Shown in pieces: positions 45,974 through 54,349 of a DNA stretch of 64,000 nt (the stretch's first letter is position 1; the number at the start of each line of letters is the position of its first letter). The position numbers and the translations under genes are program-made. This DNA comes from G963675935 sp963803125 (GTDB taxonomy: Bacteria > Planctomycetota > Planctomycetia > Pirellulales > Thermoguttaceae). Location: assembly GCA_963803125.1 (NCBI GenBank), contig CAWDLR010000005.1, positions 58,254 to 122,253 on the forward strand, given 5' to 3'. The notes under the pieces are model-generated. The model did not search any database. It was not told where the DNA came from and saw nothing but the letters and a program-made list of their open reading frames with translations.

Positions 45974-47937
45974 TGGTCACTCCTCGGTAGCGTAGGTTGT
46001 GCCGATGAAGAATCTCCGGGCCTGGGCTCACCCAAAACCTTCGCCGCAAGCTCGCCCACGAGATTCGTCAGGTGCGTCTCGAACTCGCGCGACACATCGG
46101 CTACGGCCGTCTTGGCGTGGATTGCTTCGTGCAGCAGAACTCCCGCGAACGTAGACAGCGAGCGCAGTGCCGTTCTCTTGACGACTATCCGACCATCTGA
46201 TTCAACCCACGCTCCAATCTCTCCTATGGAAAGGGGATCGCACCTCATGGTTTCCGAAATCCGAATATCATGGACGGGAGCAGGGCGTCCCCCGATGAGT
46301 TGAAGAATTGGGCCGACCTGGCTCCAGTGTGCTTGCTCGGCTGATGTCAAGTCCTCTGGCAGGACCCACGAATAGTGGAACGACTCGTTCAGCTCGCTCG
46401 CAAATTCATGGATTTCTCTGACGGGTTGCCCGGATACGTCAGAAGTGCCCTCAATTTTCTTCGTGAGGCGTTCCGGGACAGCAACAACTTCATAGCCGAT
46501 AGACTCTGCGTGATCGACCATTTCAGGATGCGCCGCCAGTTGGGAGGGGCTGAGGAAAACAACCTTCTTTTCGGCGTTCAGAACACGGGCCGCGTGCTCC
46601 TGAACGTCAAGCCAAGCAAGTTCATCATGCGCCGAACCGGCGCTATGTTCTCGTAGGTCGTGGGTTAGACACTCTGCCACCTGCCGGCTCTTGCACGAGA
46701 GGAGTATGGATCGGACGCGATCCGCATACGCCGATCTCCCGACGTTCCGCCGTTCACGGTTCAGGGCTCGCTTTATGGCCGAGGTTAGGGATGTGATGTT
46801 GTAGCTGAACAGAAAGTTTGGCTCCTCAGCGACTTTCATTCCGTTGACGTAGATCACCCCTCCAGTCGTTGTACGGGAATGTACCGCGCCGAAACTCGTT
46901 TCCTCGATCGCGCTGCTGCCAGTGAACCGTAGGAACATCTGTTTCGCCGCCGAGACGTGAGAATCGGCAACCACGGAAAGACAGCAGTCTGTGCCTTGGA
47001 GGTCGGGGGATGAGGGTGGCAGCACGGTCGCGTGAAGCGTGATGAGGTCCTCGAACGAGTGCTTAGAAACCCGTGATAGTGTTATGTCGCCGTGGCGCGA
47101 TTTGATAAGCACCTTCACACCTCTACGCTCGAACGTGGCCAGAGCGTCCTTCAGACCAATCCCGAACTTTCCGATCATTGACGGGTTTTCGAGCTTCTCA
47201 GGGTTCTCGGATTGAATAAGGTCCTGGTAGCGCAAACCCCGACCGAAATCCCTGATATGCCAACAGCCGGAATCATCCTTGCATACCTCCGGGAACTGCG
47301 TTTGTGTCAGGATGGACTCGTCGATTGCATTGGCAATCAACTCCCTGATAGCGTCCGACAAGTCCCAGCCATCGAGAATCTTGTCGATATTGAGGTCAAA
47401 CTGTTTCATCATTAGAGCCTCACCGGGGAACGAACGTTCGCAACGCGGAGGAGCAGCGGCAGAGGGTGACGAGGTTCCAGGAACTATTGTCTCCTCGAAC
47501 CGCGTCGGCCCACCGTACACCTTGGCGGCCGAAGGACGGGACGGGTGTTTCGCGGCAGCCGGGTCGGACAGGGGCGGCAGGGGGATCGCTGGCGAGTTGC
47601 AACCAGTGGGCCGCGGCAGGGCGATTAGCGGCGGTCCGAACGCCGCTGGCAGCGGTGGCGGCTCGCACGCGGCGGGCGGCGGCAGCAGCGAGAACCCATC
47701 GGGCCGGCTCGCGCGCTTCTTGCGCACCCGCCGAGCGAGGGCCGACCAGCCGCGCGCCCAAGCCTTCCCAAGACGTGCCGCGCTGAGGTAGAGGAAAGAC
47801 AACACCTTGCCGGCCCACAAGCGGGACTGCTGTTTGACGGTTTCGGGGGCTGGGCAGAGCCGCGCCAGGAACGGCGGCAAACGGTCGCGGGGGTCACGCG
47901 GCAGCGGCAGGTCGTGGGCGTCAGGCGAAGCGGCCAT
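45970..47937 (-). CDS. Module protein B: DPRD module, GHKL ATPase, C-terminal HExxH
   Basis: 655 aa. Residues 1-75 are the shared module (PRDPRDRLPPFLARLCPAPE, RLWAGKVLSFL, RLGKAWARGW); 76-175 is a Pro-rich linker without TM. From Met176 comes a GHKL/HSP90-type ATPase: N box ELIANAIDE (199-207), G1 DFGRGL (230-235), G2 MIGKFGIGL (254-262). The middle, to about 590, is unassigned. Near the end, VLLHEAIHAKTAVADVSREF holds HEAIH (603-607), an HExxH metalloprotease motif, with candidate third ligands in REFETH. If both are active, ATP-driven conformational change could control proteolysis. The start has a duplicated GTCACAGGGGAA leader and a cassette promoter. The stop is coupled to the next gene by ATGA. 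Confidence 0.82.
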   Translation of the reverse strand: MAASPDAHDLPLPRDPRDRLPPFLARLCPAPETVKQQSRLWAGKVLSFLYLSAARLGKAWARGWSALARRVRKKRASRPDGFSLLPPPAACEPPPLPAAFGPPLIALPRPTGCNSPAIPLPPLSDPAAAKHPSRPSAAKVYGGPTRFEETIVPGTSSPSAAAPPRCERSFPGEALMMKQFDLNIDKILDGWDLSDAIRELIANAIDESILTQTQFPEVCKDDSGCWHIRDFGRGLRYQDLIQSENPEKLENPSMIGKFGIGLKDALATFERRGVKVLIKSRHGDITLSRVSKHSFEDLITLHATVLPPSSPDLQGTDCCLSVVADSHVSAAKQMFLRFTGSSAIEETSFGAVHSRTTTGGVIYVNGMKVAEEPNFLFSYNITSLTSAIKRALNRERRNVGRSAYADRVRSILLSCKSRQVAECLTHDLREHSAGSAHDELAWLDVQEHAARVLNAEKKVVFLSPSQLAAHPEMVDHAESIGYEVVAVPERLTKKIEGTSDVSGQPVREIHEFASELNESFHYSWVLPEDLTSAEQAHWSQVGPILQLIGGRPAPVHDIRISETMRCDPLSIGEIGAWVESDGRIVVKRTALRSLSTFAGVLLHEAIHAKTAVADVSREFETHLTNLVGELAAKVLGEPRPGDSSSAQPTLPRSDQ

Positions 47938-47973
47938 AACGATTCCCCTGTGACGTTCCCCTGTGACGCGCTG

Positions 47974-48002
47974 AGCATACCACCGCGATACTGCGGTTGC
48001 AA
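47974..48002 (-). promoter_or_regulatory. Module-cassette promoter B
   Basis: On the complement strand: -35 TTGCAA (47997-48002), 17-bp spacer, -10 TATGCT (47974-47979). The leader is 36 nt, 12 longer than in the other two copies because GTCACAGGGGAA occurs twice. Confidence 0.65.
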
Positions 48003-48150
48003 CCGCCCGGCGGGAAAAGGCAAGATCGGAGGCGCTCGGAACGGCTGGCCAGCGACCGGCCGAGCGGACCCGGCAGTCGGTCGCATTCCTGCCTTTCGGC
48101 GGCGGCTGTTTGCACTGTTGCTGATCCCACCCGCGACAGAGGGAAGGTTT

Positions 48151-51100
48151 TCAGGGAACCGGGGAGAGGAGAATCGCGGCGGAACGTAAATGGCCCACCG
48201 CACCGGGACCGGCGGGCTTGCCGTGGTTGTCGATCCACCAGTTGGACGCTGTGACGACGATTTGGCCGAGGTCATTGATCGCCCACGCATACTCAACGTG
48301 CCAGCCGCAGGCTGGGTCGATCAGGTTGTTAAGGTTGGCGGCGACGCCATCGTCATAGATAAAACCGTTCCAGCCGAGGAGAGGGGGCAGATCGCCTGGG
48401 TGCCTGGGCGGCCCGTAGACCCCGACGACCTGCCCTCTGTTGTTGATGCCAAGGGCGGCGGCTGAACCCGGCTCGCCGGGTGGCATGTGGATCTCCTCCA
48501 TTCCATTACCGGATTGCCACAAAAAGACGCGCTGTTCGCCACGCCCGTTCTCAGCGCCAATGACGACCTGTCCGCCGTCATTGAATCCGCCAAGAGACGT
48601 GGGTCGCCACTCTCCGCCGGCGGTGAGTCGGCGCAGCCCCTCATCAAGCGTTTCGAGTCGCTGTAGCCCCTTGTCCGGGTGCCACAGCACCGGGCATTCT
48701 ATTCTCCCGGTGATCGCAAGGTTGCCCGCGATCTCCCCCCTGTTGTTGAGCATCGGCCAGATTTGGCCCACCTCCTGTGTTCTGCCGTCGGTTCGCAAGA
48801 GGAATCCCCGAAATTCCTGCTCGGAACCGATACCCTTCCGTCCAACTATCTGGCCGGTGTCGTTGATGTGCGTCGCCTCAGACCAATCATCTTCGCGTTC
48901 GCCAAGGCGGGGAGCGAGGTCTTGCATCCCGCGAGCAGAATCCCATAGGAATGCGTGTCTTGGCTCATCCTGGCCGGGGGGTGGGAGATGCCCATCGGCG
49001 GCCGCCCCGACGAAACGCCCGTTCTGGTACAGCCGACCAGTGTGTGACCACCCCACGACCTGGCCCTTGTTGTTGATGCAGGTGGCATAGCTGTCCGCCC
49101 CTCCAAGCGTGCCGAGATCACGCATCACCGTTTTGGCCTCCCAAACAAAGGCGTGGCGCTCGCCCGACTTCTCGCCGCTCTTGGGTGCCGTTTCCGAATT
49201 TCCAACGACTTGTCCGGCATTGTTTATCCCCTGGGGATTGGTGGACTCCCCGCCGAGCGTTCCGAGTTCCGCAACAGTGTAGCGAATTGCCCGACGCGGG
49301 CCGGAGGTTCTGCCGCCACGCGGCGGCACCTTCGGTTTCTTCATCGCCACGGGCAGTTCAGTCCGGCCGCCCGCCACTGGCTGCGTTGACAGGTTCGGTG
49401 CCCGTTGGGCGGCAGCCGCGCCCGCAGAAAGAGCGCTCTCGGAAACAGGCGTGAGTAGAAACGCATGGACCTGCAAAGCAGGGTTTATGCCATCCCCCGC
49501 GATCTGTCCGCGGTCATTGATGGCGTTTATGTGGAAGTCGCAGCACAAGGCTGGGTCAACGGCGCTGCTCAGGCTGGTCACGGCGTTCTTGACCCGGAGG
49601 GCATCCGAATAGGTCTCCCCACGTCCGAGGGTGCCGAGGTCTTGCATTCTGCGTCCGGCCTCCCATAGGAAAGCATGTGTGCCATCGAGGGTGTCGGCAC
49701 TCCCCGTGACTTGGCCCGCATTGTTGACGTAGGAAGCCATACTCGTTGCACCTCCAAGCGTGCCGAGGTCCTGCATCCCGTGGGCAGCCTCCCATAAGAA
49801 GGCATGAATGCGCGTGCCCTCCATGCGCCACCCTACAACTTGTCCCCTCTCGTTAATCCAGTCAGCCTCCGCGAGCCCACCCTCGGCTGCGCCGAGGTCC
49901 TGCATCTCGTGGCCAACCTCCCATAAGAAGGCATGGATTCGTTCGCCCTTGCGTGTCGTGGCCGAGCTAGACCCTACCACTTGTCCCCCGTTGTTAATAC
50001 AACGTGCGTCGCTCCTTTTCCCTCCGAGCGTGCCGATGTCGCGTATTCCACTCCCTTGCTGCCAGAGAAAGGCGTGCCTTTCGCCGCTCTGTGTTTCGGC
50101 CTGTCCCACGACTCGCCCCGAATCGTTGACGCTTTCGGCAAAACCTTGCCTCCCGCCAAGGGTTCCAAGGTCTTGCATCCCGCGAGCGCTATCCCATAGG
50201 AATGGGTGCTGCGTGCCGTCAGCCGTCCGGGCGTGGCCGACGAGTTGACCCCTGTTATTGATACCGACTGCACTGCTGGCGTCTCCCCCGAGCGTGCCAA
50301 GGTCGGTCACGGTGTACCGGACGGGCCGGCGGGGACCCGCGGACACATGGTCCCCCGATTGACCGGCCGTTTCGGAAACCGGGGTGAGTAGAAGCACGTG
50401 CCCTTCGTCGGCCCGGTTCCGTGCGTTCACAGCGATTTGGCCCGAGTCGTTGACGGCCAGGCCGCCGATTTGAGGCAGCACAGCGGGCACGGGCAGTCGC
50501 AACTTGAACATGTCAAAACTGATTTGCCAGCCTGAAGAGGAATTGAGCACCGCATCCAGGCCGGTTGTTTTTCCACCATCGTAGAGGAACGCAAAGGTTC
50601 CGTCGATTCCAGAAGTCCATCCAACGATCTGCCCGACGCTGTTGATGCTTATTGCCTGACTACCGAATCCGCCTGTTGCGTCGCTGCCAGGCCCAATTGT
50701 GCGGATGTCCTGCATTCCGCGTCCGGTCTCCCACAGGAAAGCGTGCAATTTGCCATCCTGTGTTTCCGCGCGTCCCACAACCTGTCCCTTGCCGTTGATA
50801 TAACACGCCGAACTTTGTTTTCCTCCAAGCGTCCCGAGGTCCTGCATTCCGCGTCCAGCCTCCCACAGGAAGGCGTGCGGTTCGCCAGCCGGCGTCTGGG
50901 CGACTCCCACGACTTGCCCCTTGTCGTTTATGCACTGGGCCTGACTGTCCCTTCCCCCAAGCGTACCGAGGTGCTGCATTCCGCGTCCGGCCTCCCACAG
51001 GAAAGCGTGAATTTCGCCACCCTGCGTTACGGCGCTTCCCACAACCTGTCCCTTATCGTTGACGCCGAAGGCGGAACTGGCGTGCCCCCCAACGATCCCG

Positions 51101-51915
51101 AGGTCCAGCATTCCGTGTCCGGCTTCCCACAAGAATGCGTGTGCTTTGCCATCCTGCGTTACCGCGCCTCCCACGACCTGCCCCTTGCCGTTGACGCCGA
51201 AGGCATAGCTTTGCTTTCCGCCGAGCGTGCCGAGGTCTTGCATTCCGCGCGCTGCATCCCACAAGAAAGCGTGTGGTTCGCCGCCGGGTGTCCCGGCGGA
51301 GCCCACGACTTGGCCGCTGTTGTTGATAGCGTTTACGTGAGGAGTATCGCCCCCGAGCGTGCCAAGGTCGGTCACGGTGAACCGGAATCGTGGGGCGACG
51401 GGCGAAGTCGTCGATTGCGGTGCCGCGCCCTTGTCTGACGCGGTGCTCGTGGTGTTCGGCATCCGCGTTTCGTCACCCGACTTATGGGACGATCCGCCGA
51501 TGGCAAGCGACAGGGCGACCACTGACGCGAGATTGCCGCAAACGACGAGCGACCTGCCCGTCAGATCGAGCGCCCGCCACCGCCGTGCTCGCCATCCGAA
51601 GACAAGCAAGCCGGCAATGGCTAAGCCCCATAGGACAACGGAGGGCATTGCGACCATGAGCAAGACAAGGCCAACGGCGTAAACAAGAAACAGCCGGCAC
51701 GTCCGGTCGAGAGTCTTCCATCCGCGAGCGCATGCGCTGCCAAACCGCGCCAACCAATGGGAGAGAAAAGAAAGACACTTGGCGGCCCAAAGCCGCGTCC
51801 GCTGTCTCACAATCGCGGGATCGGGGCAATACTTCGCTAGAGCTGGCGGCAGACGGTCACGCGGATCGCGCGGCAGCGGGGGCGGAACGTCGCGGGGGTC
51901 AGACGGACTGTCCAT
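48151..51915 (-). CDS. Module protein C: DPRD module, two TM regions, three HAF-repeat blocks
   Basis: 1254 aa. Residues 1-75 are the shared module (PRDPRDRLPPALAKYCPDPA, RLWAAKCLSFL, RFGSACARGW). Hydrophobic stretches at 76-107 and about 122-140 would span the membrane. The rest is three blocks of HAF-type repeats (about 178-525, 533-855, 875-1254), each opening with Y/FTVTDLGTLGG and built from units like INNKGQVVGWSHT, HAFLWEAGRGMQDLGTLGG. HAF repeats are thought to form beta-propeller-like extracytoplasmic domains; their ligand is unknown. The ATG at 51915 has AGGAG and a cassette promoter with TATAAT. It lies about 215 nt upstream of the ATPase gene, same strand, each with its own promoter. 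A surface sensor role is inference. Confidence 0.85.
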   Translation of the reverse strand: MDSPSDPRDVPPPLPRDPRDRLPPALAKYCPDPAIVRQRTRLWAAKCLSFLSHWLARFGSACARGWKTLDRTCRLFLVYAVGLVLLMVAMPSVVLWGLAIAGLLVFGWRARRWRALDLTGRSLVVCGNLASVVALSLAIGGSSHKSGDETRMPNTTSTASDKGAAPQSTTSPVAPRFRFTVTDLGTLGGDTPHVNAINNSGQVVGSAGTPGGEPHAFLWDAARGMQDLGTLGGKQSYAFGVNGKGQVVGGAVTQDGKAHAFLWEAGHGMLDLGIVGGHASSAFGVNDKGQVVGSAVTQGGEIHAFLWEAGRGMQHLGTLGGRDSQAQCINDKGQVVGVAQTPAGEPHAFLWEAGRGMQDLGTLGGKQSSACYINGKGQVVGRAETQDGKLHAFLWETGRGMQDIRTIGPGSDATGGFGSQAISINSVGQIVGWTSGIDGTFAFLYDGGKTTGLDAVLNSSSGWQISFDMFKLRLPVPAVLPQIGGLAVNDSGQIAVNARNRADEGHVLLLTPVSETAGQSGDHVSAGPRRPVRYTVTDLGTLGGDASSAVGINNRGQLVGHARTADGTQHPFLWDSARGMQDLGTLGGRQGFAESVNDSGRVVGQAETQSGERHAFLWQQGSGIRDIGTLGGKRSDARCINNGGQVVGSSSATTRKGERIHAFLWEVGHEMQDLGAAEGGLAEADWINERGQVVGWRMEGTRIHAFLWEAAHGMQDLGTLGGATSMASYVNNAGQVTGSADTLDGTHAFLWEAGRRMQDLGTLGRGETYSDALRVKNAVTSLSSAVDPALCCDFHINAINDRGQIAGDGINPALQVHAFLLTPVSESALSAGAAAAQRAPNLSTQPVAGGRTELPVAMKKPKVPPRGGRTSGPRRAIRYTVAELGTLGGESTNPQGINNAGQVVGNSETAPKSGEKSGERHAFVWEAKTVMRDLGTLGGADSYATCINNKGQVVGWSHTGRLYQNGRFVGAAADGHLPPPGQDEPRHAFLWDSARGMQDLAPRLGEREDDWSEATHINDTGQIVGRKGIGSEQEFRGFLLRTDGRTQEVGQIWPMLNNRGEIAGNLAITGRIECPVLWHPDKGLQRLETLDEGLRRLTAGGEWRPTSLGGFNDGGQVVIGAENGRGEQRVFLWQSGNGMEEIHMPPGEPGSAAALGINNRGQVVGVYGPPRHPGDLPPLLGWNGFIYDDGVAANLNNLIDPACGWHVEYAWAINDLGQIVVTASNWWIDNHGKPAGPGAVGHLRSAAILLSPVP

Positions 51916-51939
51916 TACGATTCTCCTGTTGACCCGCTG

Positions 51940-51968
51940 ATTATACCCCCGTGAAGCTGCCTCGCAAA
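51940..51968 (-). promoter_or_regulatory. Module-cassette promoter C
   Basis: On the complement strand: -35 TTTGCG (51963-51968), 17-bp spacer, -10 TATAAT (51940-51945), 24 nt to the ATG at 51915, leader GTCAACAGGAGAATCG. Leader and spacing match promoter A. Confidence 0.72.
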
Positions 51969-52032
51969 CACAGGGGCAGCGAGGTACAATCGAACGAGAT
52001 TTGGGAAGGGCGGGTAGCTACCGCCCAAGCGC

Positions 52033-52083
52033 CCGGGCGGGTGTCGAAGGGAAATCTTCCATCGCCCTCGACACTCGCCCGGT
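52033..52083 (+). promoter_or_regulatory. Leader hairpin before the SEFIR gene
   Basis: Inverted repeat with arms about CGGGCGGGTGTCGAAGGG (52033-52050) and CCCTCGACACTCGCCCGG (52064-52081), with a bulge. It lies 25-30 nt before the ATG at 52108 and could act in the mRNA leader. Nothing shows whether it controls expression. Confidence 0.5.
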
Positions 52084-52107
52084 GACCCGGAGAAAGGATG
52101 GAAGATC

Positions 52108-53190
52108 ATGTCAGCGAAGAAACGCAAGCCTACCGCGGCCGACCCACCCACCACCCCGTCTCCCAGCGACTTGCCGGACGGTTTCCGCATGGTCGAGGTC
52201 GAACCCGGTCGTTGGATCGGATTGCCCACCTTCGACATCAACGAGTGGTTTGATTCCTGCGAGATACCGTTGGAGGAACGGGCGGGGATTCTGGAACGCG
52301 GCGGCGGGTACGACGGCTTCCAAGTTTCGGCCGACCTGGAACGCGAAACCTTCAAGTGGCTCTTGGAGCACGGGCGACCGGCGGTATCGGCTCGAACGCC
52401 ACTTTTGTCGGACGAGACAATGGCCGACGTGGCGCGACGCTTCGGAAAGAAGCCCCTCTTGGACAAGGCGGTTCGAGAGCACTTGCGGCGACTTGATATT
52501 CGAGACGAGCTACAGCGGCAAGCGGAGGTCAAGGCTTGGGGCCAGCCGGAAACCAAGCCGGTCGATGTGAACGGGCAGCCCGATGGCGACGGCGAAGGTA
52601 AAGGCATTGGGTTCCCTGGCACGGAAGCCCACACATTCAACAGCGGTACGGCCGACCAGATGACCAAAGTATTCATCAGCTACGCCCATTCGTCGCCTGA
52701 GCACAAACAAACCGTTTCCAGCCTCGTTGAGACACTGCGCACAAAGGTGCTGGCCGTGACGGTGGACACCGACGTTACGACGCCACAGGGGCCCGAGGAG
52801 GGATGGCCCAAATGGATGAAGCGGCAGATCAAAGAGGCAGATTGGGTCTTGATGTTCTTCGACAAGGTGTATCGCCGCCGCTTTGACGGCGAGGAGGAGG
52901 AGCCCGATACGGGCCTCGGTGCCACCTGGGAGGGCGCAATCATCACGCATCATTTCTATCGTGACTCCACCAAGAACAAGAAGTTCATTCCGCTCCTGGC
53001 TGATGGAGCCAGCACCGATTTGATTCCCAACGAATTCTTTGGCTACACCCACTATTTCATCCCCAAGCAGGCGGTTGAGCTTGCCGTTGCGTTACGGCCA
53101 CCGTTCTTCGATTCGGCCCGCGAGCACAGCGAAGGGGGAACGGCGGGGCTGGTGACGGGTAGCCCGAGGAAGGGCAGGGAGAATGTCTGA
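52108..53190 (+). CDS. SEFIR/TIR-like domain protein
   Basis: 360 aa, ATG 52108 after AAAGGATGGAAGATC. The N-terminal 180 residues are charged and unrecognised (LPTFDINEWFDSCEIPLEER, RFGKKPLLDKAVREHLRRLD). From about residue 185 comes a SEFIR-type fold: TKVFISYAHSSPEHKQTVSS (box 1), VDTDVTTPQGPEEGWPKWMK and ADWVLMFFDKVYRRRF, then ATWEGAIITHHFY and KKFIPLLADG. SEFIR and TIR domains form signalling or NAD-degrading assemblies; in bacteria they are often effectors of STAND-linked systems. It is divergent from module gene C (about 190 nt apart). Its stop overlaps the next start. NADase activity cannot be judged from sequence. Confidence 0.8.
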   Translation: MSAKKRKPTAADPPTTPSPSDLPDGFRMVEVEPGRWIGLPTFDINEWFDSCEIPLEERAGILERGGGYDGFQVSADLERETFKWLLEHGRPAVSARTPLLSDETMADVARRFGKKPLLDKAVREHLRRLDIRDELQRQAEVKAWGQPETKPVDVNGQPDGDGEGKGIGFPGTEAHTFNSGTADQMTKVFISYAHSSPEHKQTVSSLVETLRTKVLAVTVDTDVTTPQGPEEGWPKWMKRQIKEADWVLMFFDKVYRRRFDGEEEEPDTGLGATWEGAIITHHFYRDSTKNKKFIPLLADGASTDLIPNEFFGYTHYFIPKQAVELAVALRPPFFDSAREHSEGGTAGLVTGSPRKGRENV

Positions 53191-53590
53191 ACATCTTGAT
53201 GTTGAAGCGATTGGCCGCGCCACGGCAGACGCGATTGAGGTAGTCCGAATTATTGGGGCGCTGACCGGGCATTTCGCACTTTCGGTGCTGGCTGCTCCCG
53301 TTGCTGCCTATGACAATCTCGTCCCAGTTCTCTTCCAAAGGCTTTGGACGATTCTTGAACGGACCGGCCCCGTTATTGAGGAGGCTGATGCAATCTTCAG
53401 CGTTGGTGCCCCTGGAGATACCGCATCGACGGAACCAAGCGCGACTGGGCGTGAAGTCCACAACGATCTGGACTTGCCCAAAAGTCAAACAAACACAGAG
53501 CGCCGCTACCATTTTTTGGAAGACCGTGGCGCGTGCTTGTGCGGAACGACGGCAGTTCTCTGCTGGAGTCCGCAGTCAACGTCTCGCTGA
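53183..53590 (+). CDS. Small hypothetical gene overlapping the SEFIR gene
   Basis: 135 aa as read, with the ATG at 53183 overlapping the SEFIR stop by 8 nt and GGCAGGGAG upstream. The first 70 residues (MSEHLDVEAIGRATADAIEV, ALTGHFALSVLAAPVAAYDN) form amphipathic helices and look real. The tail after about residue 90 is less convincing and may follow a frame break. It could be a partner of the SEFIR protein. Confidence 0.45.
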   Translation: MSEHLDVEAIGRATADAIEVVRIIGALTGHFALSVLAAPVAAYDNLVPVLFQRLWTILERTGPVIEEADAIFSVGAPGDTASTEPSATGREVHNDLDLPKSQTNTERRYHFLEDRGACLCGTTAVLCWSPQSTSR

Positions 53591-54047
53591 GCTTTTCGCC
53601 GTTTATTATCACGGCGGCCCCGCAGTCCAGGGCGATGGTCGGGAACCTTCTTGCGGCAATGGCTCGTGTAGCGAAACATCCAGTACAAACGGCAGACCGG
53701 GAACGGCGGCCACGGTCACGGTGGTAATGACTCCAGCGGCCAGAACCGAAAGAATCGAGACGGTTCACCTGTTCGACGCCCTTATCAGCGACTACGGCAA
53801 CGTCGGCTCCCCAGGTGTCGGCCACGGTCATGGCAACTCCGAATTTGGGCACCACTACAAGAAACGAGAAGTCGGTGGCTACAGGCACGTGGTCGAAGCG
53901 ACGCGGCAATCTCGGTTGCGCTCCTCGCATCTAGGAGAGGACATCAAGACGGTTGCCGGCCCGACTTGTCCGCCGTGCCGATTCTCAGTCAGCCGGCCCC
54001 TATCAAAGCGGCCAAGCCGAACGGCAGACAGAGCCGATTACCTTTGC
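53591..54047. other. Region without a convincing gene
   Basis: Open frames exist on both strands, but none has coding character, a ribosome site or a known domain. This is where the conflict island gives way to mobile-element debris. Confidence 0.5.
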
Positions 54048-54349
54048 ATGAACACTCTGGCCCTGCTTGATCGCGCCACCCGCGCTCTGTCCCGATGTAC
54101 GACCGTTGATGAGGCAAAGACGATCCGTGACAAGGCCCAAGCCCTCGACATTTACGCACGGCAAGCGAAACAATTCACCACGATGGAGAAACAGTGCGCG
54201 ATAAGCTGACGACACCCGGAGCGTTCATCGTTGATCCCTATTGTGGCTAGGGCACCCTGCCCGCGGCCTGCAAGAAACTCGGCCGCCGGTGGCTTGCCTG
54301 CGAGATCGCATCGGGGACAGCACAGACGGCGCGGCGATGGGTGGTGTGA
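54048..54349 (+). pseudogene. Phage-type DNA-methylase region remnant
   Basis: From the ATG at 54048 the frame reads MNTLALLDRATRALSRCTTV and DEAKTIRDKAQALDIYARQA, a pattern found at the start of phage/plasmid ParB- or methylase-associated proteins, and stops at 54209. Overlapping it in another frame is KLTTPGAFIVDPYCG, then a TAG stop, then GTLPAACKKLGRRWLACEIA. This is the DPFCGSGT motif and following segment of a C-terminal N4/N6 adenine-type methylase, broken exactly at the Ser-equivalent position of the motif. Both are remnants. Confidence 0.6.

Noticed and set aside
53397..53930. 177-aa complement frame after the SEFIR operon
   Set aside because: Some hydrophobic segments, but no ribosome site, no family and overlap with the small gene at 53183; evidence too weak.
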